This document shows, piece after piece, positions 56,715 through 64,000 of a DNA stretch of 64,000 bases. How positions within the stretch are numbered: position 1 is the first letter of the stretch; each line of letters starts with the position of its first letter. Origin of the DNA: Caprella mutica (taxonomy: Eukaryota; Arthropoda; Malacostraca; Amphipoda; Caprellidae). The position numbers were made by a program, and so were the translations under genes. The notes under the pieces were generated by a model. It was given only the letters and a program-made list of their open reading frames with translations. It did not search any database and was not told where the DNA came from. The stretch is from contig CANNZV010000265.1 in assembly GCA_947561585.1 (NCBI GenBank), forward strand, positions 124,001-188,000, written 5' to 3'.

Positions 56715-59076
56715 ACCTGATTCTTATGTTCGAACGGTTGCGAATTTTCCCAAACCGAAGACAAAAACTCAGCTAAGAGAGTTTTTGGGGCTGCTTAACT
56801 TCCAAAGGAAGTTCATACCAAATTGTTCTCTGGTCATGCGTCCTCTGAGTCAAGCGACAGGGGGAAATGGAAAAAAGAAAGGAAATATAGAGTGGACTGA
56901 CGAGATGGATGCTGCGTTCAATTCGCTCAAGGAATTGATGGTTAAGGAGGTGACGTTGGCATATCCGGACTATAGTGAAGAAGCACAGCCACTTCTGGTT
57001 TATACAGATGCGTCAGGGTACGGTATTGGATCATGTCTTGCTCAAGTTCAGAATGATAATTTCAGGATTATTGCGTATGCGTCTGTAGCGTTCAATGAAA
57101 CTGAACTAAGGTATAGTACTTTAGAGAGAGAATTGGCTGCCATAAGGTGGGCTGTGAAAACCTTTAGGCCTTTTATATTTGGTATTGAATTCGTAATTCA
57201 CACTGACCATCGTCCTCTGATACATCTATATAATTTGCAGATCGTAAACATGAGACTGGCGAGGACTTTGAGGGAGCTAAGCGAGTATAACTTCGTCATA
57301 AAGTATACTCCTGGTAGAGCGAATGCTGCTGCTGACGCGCTTTCAAGAATGGAGAATTTGAGTCCCCCGGATGAAGCCGATGCTCATGATTATGGTGATC
57401 TCCCTGATGGGCTATTGGTAGCAAAGCCTGTACCTGGCGGCGGCGATTCTCTGGTTGAAAGTCTCATGGTAGCTGCTAGCTTTCAACAGTTTACTATAGC
57501 ACTACCAGGTACAGTGAATGATTTGCGTGAAGCTCTGGTCCAAGAGTTGACGCGGGATACCGAAGGGTACCTTTTAAGAAAGGACAAAACGTTGTCACGC
57601 AGATTGAGATTGATGATGGAACCTGGTCAACTTCTCTGTGATGAGATAATGATGGCGTTTGCACATTTGTTTAGGTGTGTTGTTTTCGTGCACGTGGGAA
57701 GTAATTTCCCTGTTATTCACGTGTCTCCCATTTCAGATACTTCTTTGGAGTCTCCCAGGATCCATTTGCAGTGCTTAGCAGGGGTACATTTTAACCCATT
57801 GATGGAGACTATCAACTATAAAGTTCCAGGTATTCCCATCACTCCGTCAATATCTCGTCTGAATCAAGTGCCTGAACCTGAAGAAGAAGCAGTGGACGTT
57901 GACTTGATGACTGGTGGAAATTTCTTAGGATATGAAGTACTGGAAAAGGGGTCTTGCACTTCTTGGTGCTCAAAGCATCCACGTACTCATGAGGCCATTA
58001 TCCTTGTCCAGCTCAGTCAGAAAAGTGTTTGTGTATTGTTAGACACCGGAGCACAGGTGAGCTGTGTACAAAGTAGTGTTGTGGCTAACCTAGGTGCTGT
58101 CTTGAGAAATGCCGCAGGGTTGGATATAATTGGAATTGGAGCAGGAAGAAATCCAGTTATAGGTAAGACCACTCTGGTAATTAACTTAGGATCGTGTGAT
58201 GTGGAACATGAATTTGCTGTTGTAGAAGACTCTTGTATGAGCTTTTGTTTTGTTTTCGGTGCAGATTTGATGGAAACCTACAAATTTAATTTGGACTTTC
58301 CTGCTTTGACAGTTACTGCTGGCAGAGCTGTGATTAATATGTCATCACTACCTACACCGGGTCTAGATACTAATTGTCATTCTTTTTCTTCCTCTAATAT
58401 TGATGTCTTATGCTTGACTCAGACTAAATTGTTTATTGATGAAGGTGAATTACGTGAATTGCAAAAGAATAGTCAGTTGTCGCAGGTCAGACGTAAGGTG
58501 GAGAACGGACATGATGACCGATGGCCGGTTATGATAAAGAAATACAGGTATTACAGGAACAAGTTAAGAGTAGTGGACGGTATTCTTTATTACGTACCAA
58601 AGGAAATCCTAATTCCTGTAGTTACTTTCAGTTTTATGGTTGAAATTGCCTTGCTGTTCCACTACAAGAGAGTACATCTCGGTCGGCAGAAGCTGATAGC
58701 CGCTCTCTCTGAACACTTATGGCATCCAGGGATGGTTAGTGTTGCAGCCGATGTTACTCGCACGTGTGACCAATGTCAGCGTGTCAAGGTGGCCGGAAGT
58801 CCTCAGCCTCCTATGTTAAAGGTCCAAACCCAGGTCCCTTTTGAGCTGTTGACGATGGACTTGATTAGTCTTCCACGAACCAGAAAAGGCAACAATTGTT
58901 GTTTGGTAACTGTCGACCACAACTCTAAATGGTTGAACGTGGTGCCTCTTTCAAATAAGACTGCCGCAAGGGTAACATCTGCATTAGAGGTAAGAGTCTT
59001 ACCTACTCTTGCTAGACTTCCAGATAAGATTCTTACCGATAATGGTCCTTTATTTATTTACCGATTTGTTATATAA
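56680..59076 (+). pseudogene. pol: Pol part 2: RNase H, OTU-like domain, second retropepsin, integrase N-terminal and core
   Basis: Numbering from codon 56698. RNase H has Asp104 (YTDAS), Glu145 (LERELAA), Asp170 (HTDHRP) and Asp213 (AADALSR). Residues ~244-370 resemble an OTU cysteine protease: GGGDSLVESL at the nucleophile site, but with Ser251 for Cys, and a closing IHLQCLAGVHFNPL with His364. Residues ~435-540 form a second complete retropepsin (LLDTGAQVSCV at 448-458, FGADLMETYKFNLDF at the end). Integrase follows: zinc motif His655, His660, Cys690, Cys693, and catalytic Asp721 and Asp781 (ILTDNGP). The frame then shifts between 59050 and 59062. RT/RNase H-PR-IN order with an OTU insert is unusual for Ty3/gypsy. 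Confidence 0.85.
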
Positions 59077-60340
59077 GTTTTCTGTTGTTCATGTTCGCAC
59101 TACTGCATATCGACCCCAAGGAAATGGTTTGTGCGAACGAACAAACCGCACAATTATAGAATTGTTGCGTAGTGTTGGTGCTGAGGGGCACAATTGGGAT
59201 GAATTTATCTCTCGCATTGTTATCATGTATAACTCCTCGGTTCATTCAGAATTGAATATTACCCCTTCCCAGTACCTTTTGGGAAGAGAACATTCGTCTT
59301 CACCTGGGATCCCTGTTCATTCTGATGAACAACAGTATTGGAAGCAAGGTAATCCTTCTTTTAAACCTTTCAGAGTAGCGCAACTGGTCTTACGCAGAGT
59401 GGTTGTTGTTGGAAGAAATGTTTCAGGCAAGTTGGGAGATAGGTACGATGGGCCTTACCAGGTAGTAACTGTCAATCAAAACAAGGTAACTTATGTGGTA
59501 AGCCATTGTATTAATAAAACTGAACATAAGGTCCACCATACACAACTACGAAGGTATTTTAAACCTCCTCGTTACTTACTGGAACACCCTTCATATTTCA
59601 GATTTGTCAGCGACATTGAAAATGACTTCGAAATGAACAATGATTCCTCTGTGGAATGCAGCGAAGAAGATGAACAACTGTGTTCCCTTGCACCTGAAAT
59701 CTCTACCCCGGCTCTTCTTGGTCTCTACAATTCAAGTTGGTTTTCTGACGGAACTTGTTCGAGTGATGATGGTCTCGGAGATGAGTTATATTTGGGTAAC
59801 CGAAATCCTGATGTTCATGAACAAGTTCGTGGGAATCTGACTGATTATTCTAAAGGTATCATAGATGTTGAAAGAGAATATAGTTTCTCAAGTAATTCTA
59901 TTGCTGATTCTAATCGTCCTTTAAACGAAACTGATTCTAATTCGGATGTATTTAGTTGGTCATTATTAGCGGATAGTCCGACGTTTTGGGACATGCTTGA
60001 TATAGGGCAGAAGCCTGTAGAAAACTCTTCTAAAAGTCTAGGTACTGTTTTGACTTTTGTAGATTTGGACACTACAGAAGAATCTACCTTCAGTGACAGT
60101 GTCGAGGAGGTATCCTCTCCAGTAGCTAATGCACCTTATAAAGATGTTCTGGTTGTTAGGCAGCCTAAGCCTAGAATAGGAATAAGTTGTAGCTTGGATA
60201 AATTAGGTATTTCTTGCAAAGACGTATCTTCTGAAGTTCACTGGTTTGACAGAGGTTTGGCTGCTTTGGATTTGGCTGGTACATTACCAGTTTTCCGTAC
60301 ATTAGTTCCTTTGTCAACCCTTAGACGCATAGAAGACTAG
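59051..60340 (+). pseudogene. pol: Pol part 3: integrase C-terminal half and acidic extension
   Basis: Continues integrase in the third frame: TTAYRPQGNG and CERTNRT supply the catalytic Glu. This is followed by a GPY/F module (GKLGDRYDGPYQVV, then VHHTQLRRYFKPP). About 230 further residues are acidic and Ser-rich (SSVECSEEDEQL, FVDLDTTEEST) with no recognised domain and no membrane segment, so not an envelope. TAG 60338-60340 interrupts the frame; 55 more codons remain open afterwards. The break upstream is again a +1-type shift. Confidence 0.85.
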
Positions 60341-60508
60341 TATCGACCTGCACCTCTAATTGTAGACGGGGGTGTTGCCTCCAAAGCTAATAACTCTGAG
60401 CTCCCCATAGATGCTGCTAGCGGAAGACGTCTTACTCGATCTAGAGGACCTGCTGAAGAGCATCCATGGGTTCAGCCGCGTACTTTGGAGTACTCCAGGA
60501 GGAAGTAA
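60341..60508 (+). pseudogene. Pol C-terminal tail beyond in-frame TAG
   Basis: Same frame as the preceding segment, open for 55 codons to TAA 60506-60508. It encodes RRLTRSRGPAEEHPWVQPRT near the end, a basic/proline style common at the C-terminus of Ty3/gypsy Pol. This suggests that the true product ended here and the TAG is a lesion. Confidence 0.7.
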
Positions 60509-60534
60509 AATTTTATGGCAGACGAATGGGTCAA

Positions 60535-60545
60535 GTGAGGAGGAG
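60535..60545 (+). other. Polypurine tract
   Basis: GTGAGGAGGAG sits directly before the 3' LTR start, the usual place for the plus-strand primer. Confidence 0.8.
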
Positions 60546-60871
60546 TGTAATAATCGGTATCTTAATTTTAATAAAAAATAGGTGTATTTTTATTTCTTAT
60601 TTTTTGATGTGACCATTCGTCAACTAAATTTTCCCCAAAACTACATTCCTAACCAGGTGATGTAACTTATAGGCATTGCCGCTCATTTAAGGGGATGGTT
60701 TCCGGTATTTAGGATGTACCAATAATACTTGTCCGATTGAGCTGAGATTTTAACATAAGGTGTAAAGTGAAAAGAAATCATATGCTCTCTTTTGAGATTT
60801 TTTCATTTTGGGGCCCCCCTCCCCCGTGGGGGTCGAAAAACCTTCTTTTTCGACCCCCCCCGGGAAACTAT

Positions 60872-61163
60872 AGAACGGCTTGGGGGTTGGTGCTACAGAA
60901 AAATTTATTGAAGCTAATATGTTCTCTACTACTATCCTAAGGTCGTGGTGCAGCTTTTTTTTTGAATTTCTATCTGAAAAAATTTTTATTTGAATTTTAA
61001 AAAAAATTGTCATATTTTTTTTTTTTTTTTGTTTTTCAAAAAATATTAAGTTTATAGAAAAAGTTATAGGAAAAGGGCTTCACCACGACCTTAGGAATTT
61101 CGGTCTGAACATATTAGCTCTCATACATTTTTCTGTAGCACCAACCCCCAAAAAGTTCTATAC
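60872..61163. repeat. Internal inverted repeat of the TTAA transposon
   Basis: Arms 60872-60955 and about 61076-61163 are imperfect complements (GGGGGTTGGTGCTACAGAAA against TTTCTGTAGCACCAACCCCC; CCTAAGGTCGTGGTG against CACCACGACCTTAGG). The loop is about 120 bp and A/T-rich. It lies between the left terminal repeat and the 3' end of the transposase gene. Confidence 0.9.
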
Positions 61164-61399
61164 TTTTGAACATGGAGAATTTGAGAAAAAATGGTACTGA
61201 GATAATGGAGGAAGAAAAATATTTTTCAATAAATTTTTTAAATTTAAAAAAAAACTATATGCTTTTCGTCCCAGCCAAGAAGACTCATCAGGTCGCTTCG
61301 GGGGTCAACCCAGGCAGCGACGAAGCCTTCAACCATAAATGGGAGGCAAAAAAACAACACAGAAAGAACACAAAAACAACAAACGACCTCAAAACAACC

Positions 61400-62736
61400 T
61401 CAAAACTCTCCAGGGACGTATGCTGGATCAGCAGTCGCAACTGAAGATCTCTTACGCTTACGTCTGGGAGTATCAATCAGTGCTGGTCGAAGCAACTGAA
61501 TACGATTCATAACTGTTTGAGGGGGAGGACGCATCTTCACCAACAAAGAGCCCAGAACACTTCCAAAATTGTGATTGAGCGCAGAATAGATTGCTGCAAA
61601 CACAGCTCTATCTTTACTGCAGAACTTGACCTTCAAACACAGGCGCCACAATTTAGCAACAGATTCCTTCTTCAACTTCCTCAACCTAGTACCAAGCCGT
61701 TTACAGACGTGGTTTACGCATTCTTCCTTTAGTACGGGCGTGTCATAAGGACCGGAGCCACCATTCAATGCTCGAACAGCATTGAAGGCAGATGAGTTAC
61801 CATCACCCACAAAAGTCAAATAGCGTAAACCAAGTCTTTCAGAACGTGACCAAAGTATTACAGCCGCAGCGGATTCCATTGCCCCTGCTTTGCCATCGAA
61901 ATTTATCGTGCAACCATTGTGAGTTTCTTTCCAAATTTCAAATTCCTCTTGAGAGGAGGAATTTTTCTTTTTAGTACATGCCTCACAATAGTTGCACAAT
62001 ACAACAAAATCTACAACAGATCCTAAATGACAATCCATCACAAATGCCGCAGCAATATGTGACTTATAACCGCGAGTCATCCAAGTTCCATCAAAGCTAA
62101 CATCAATATCTAGCATTCCTGTAGTAGCATTGGGTAAACGATTCAATTCCTTACCATAGTAATCAACTAAACCTTTCACACCAATGCTATCAGGACCTAA
62201 CATCTGTTCGCGATATAGATTCATCTGGCCATATATATATTTGGTAACAGCATAATAAACCGGTTTACCCATAGTATGCATGTGCATGTTATTTCCTGAT
62301 TTCAATATACCTGCATACCCTGTGGCGTTGATAACTGAATTATAAACAGTGGCAATAGTAGCATATGTGTACTTCGATGGTTGCCCATCTAGGGTCACAA
62401 TTGCACTATCCCCTGAGACAGTTTCCGCAACGTCACAAAGACTGCAAGTGAATTCAATAGAAGAATCAACATATACAGTCACAATTCTACCAGTTTTTAT
62501 ACCATTACAAATATCACATACTTCAGTTACTTTAGCTAACAGATTCTCCACGACCGCTGAACTTATTACAATATAAGGGTTGGATACCCCTGCTTTTGGT
62601 TGCTCAGATGCAAAAACAGAGACTCGACGCCCAAATGTAGTAGGTTGAGGGGGGGGGAGGGGTCTATAGCTATTGCATCAGCTATATCGCAAACAGGTGT
62701 TACTTTACGTTTGAAATTACGACGTTTAGGCGGCAT
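61400..62736 (-). pseudogene. Mutator-like/Kolobok-type transposase, frameshifted
   Basis: The main frame (62551 down to 61400, 383 codons) contains zinc-type pairs CDIC and CSLC near its start. It has DGTWMTRGYKSH (catalytic Asp154), a CEAC pair, FVGDGNSSAF (second catalytic Asp250) and CVNH (Cys278-His281, the CxxH motif). A basic end includes PRRKRKRSS. A better start is ATG at 62734-62736 (MPPKRRNFKRK), but the two parts are out of frame by one base across a run of nine G (62649-62657). That is a homopolymer error or a real lesion. The segment expected after CxxH, which normally carries the catalytic Glu, appears shortened, so this copy is probably not autonomous. Confidence 0.75.
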
Positions 62737-64000
62737 AATTACTTACGTGAGCAGGGCAAAGAACAACAAGACAAAAGAATAGCTATCACAATACTGATCC
62801 ACGTATAGAAAGGTACCACACACACTTTGCTAATACACAGTATACACAGAACAATTTCAAAACATCTGCACTCAAGAGCGTCAGAGTTATAACTGAAGAG
62901 CAAAACGAGCGCGCACAGAGATTGTTAGTGGGTGAAACCCACTCTCTATAAGAGAATAACTCCCTAACCCCCAAACTGAGAAGCGCGTTTGACACACGTA
63001 CAAACGTACTAGGTGAATGGAATTTTTTATGAGTTTTCTTTGGTAGATTTGCAGGGTAACTAAATTAAAAAAAAAAACGAAAAAAATGGAAAATACCGGA
63101 AACCATTCCCTTAACATAGACTGTATTTTTCAGTTAGGAAAACTAAAATTAATAGTGAGTCGGTACTTTTTGTGACTAGTGTTAGTAAAGGGAGTGTGCG
63201 TGGTATATAGAAAAATCCGTGTAATTTAATTATTTCTGTTTGTTCCAGTTAAATGTTCATATTTGGTAAAGTGTTTTGTTTAGTAATTTGATCATTGTTG
63301 CTTATGCGGAAGGTGATTCACAGATCAATATACAGTTATTGTGTGACTGCATAGTTCAAGTAGTACTTTTATAGCAGCAATGTAAGTGCTCATTATCCCT
63401 CCATGAAATTGACTGTTTCAAACGTCTGGTGGTTTTTAATATTTGAACTTGAATATTTATGAGGTTACTATTTCGTAGATTAATTTTTGGTGTTTTTTCT
63501 TTGCCAGCTCCTTGTTCAAGCCCCTGACTTGGAGTGTGGATTTCCCTTCCACCCTTGATCGGATCCACGACTTTGATATTGGACGGCGGTTTCACTCTAG
63601 TTCTAATCGCTGATGCGCTGTCAAATCGCTGCTGCGATATCAATTCGCTGCTGCGGTGTCAATTCACTGCTGCGCTATCAAATCACTGTACGTTCAACGT
63701 GCGGACTAGCAACTGGTTGTTCAACTACTCAAGCCCCCCCCCCCCCCCACTTCTAATTTAGACTCCACGTCTAAGGACTTCAACTGCTCCCTTCCCTGTA
63801 GGTAAACCCCCACATGCATGGAGTTTCGTAAACATTTGAACTTCAACCCCTGTATATTTCCTAATTTTTGTTCATTTCTATTAAGTTTATGATTTCTTCA
63901 TATTCAGTTATACTTTTGATTATTTTTCTTGTGACTGCTTGACCGACCCTGACGATTTGACTAATTACTATATTTTGCCTTATGCTTTGTTTGACTGCAT

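Larger units (their letters stand above)
60691..63110 (-). mobile_element. TTAA-targeting DNA transposon (Kolobok-like) in the 3' LTR
   Basis: Ends GGGGATGGTTTCCGGTATTT and, inverted, GGGAATGGTTTCCGGTATTT (19 of 20 identical). TTAA lies on both sides (60687-60690, 63111-63114). The uninterrupted 5' LTR reads TTGA at this place, giving an internal control. It encodes a minus-strand transposase of the Mutator-like domain type. A TTAA target plus this transposase type points to the Kolobok superfamily; piggyBac also uses TTAA, but its transposase is different. Confidence 0.85.
60546..64000 (+). repeat. 3' LTR, split by a transposon and cut by the window end
   Basis: 60546-60690 equals the start of the 5' LTR. 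The copy resumes at 63115 and runs to the window end, which corresponds to about 51147 in the 5' LTR. The interruption is the element at 60691-63110. The last ~440 bp of the LTR and the 3' target duplication lie outside the window. Confidence 0.9.

Noticed and set aside
59640..60340. Envelope gene at the 3' end of the retrotransposon
   Set aside because: The acidic extension is continuous with integrase and has no signal peptide or membrane segment.
60691..63110. piggyBac element because of TTAA
   Set aside because: Ends start with GGG rather than the CCC type, and the transposase has DGTW and CxxH motifs of the Mutator-like/Kolobok group.

Overview
This is a eukaryotic nuclear window, most likely from an arthropod and probably an insect. 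The evidence is an AT-rich background, GT-AG introns, a Ty3/gypsy retrotransposon, a TTAA-flanked transposon with a Mutator-like/Kolobok-type transposase, pogo and mariner remnants, and many short TA-flanked inverted-repeat elements. The species cannot be fixed from the sequence alone.

Layout. 1-40 kb is gene-poor. It is built of tandem arrays (unit sizes 15, 16, 17, 18, 22, 32, 34, 42, 43, 52, 55 and 87 bp) with small DNA transposons between them, often nested. The only gene candidate here is a chain of micro-exons at 5.4-8.0 kb. Several small transposons have ends made of short tandem motifs and are bounded by 8-10 bp target duplications (4440-4926, 19177-20152, 37992-39232). One minisatellite family occurs at both 1.8-2.0 kb and 34.3-36.4 kb in opposite orientation.

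40.4-45.9 kb holds the best host gene. It has a short signal-peptide-like exon, an exon for a ~120-residue ectodomain and a large last exon with a transmembrane helix followed by about 123 copies of an acidic 9-residue repeat. The repeat is a 27-bp minisatellite kept in frame. All three exons join in phase 1.

46-49.9 kb holds inverted repeats, a decayed pogo-like element and a small minus-strand ORF for a predicted myristoylated membrane protein.

50.1-64 kb is one Ty3/gypsy-type LTR retrotransposon in plus orientation, running off the right edge. Order: 5' LTR, primer-binding-like site, a 44-copy 17-bp array in the leader, gag with zinc knuckles, a textbook -1 frameshift signal (TTTAAAC plus hairpin), then protease, RT, RNase H, an OTU-like domain whose catalytic Cys position is Ser, a second retropepsin, integrase with GPY module, an acidic C-terminal extension, a polypurine tract and the 3' LTR. 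The copy carries an in-frame TGA, two frameshifts and an in-frame TAG, so it looks inactive as read. The two LTRs differ at only about ten bases per kb. The 3' LTR is split by a 2.4-kb transposon with 20-bp inverted ends and a TTAA duplication.
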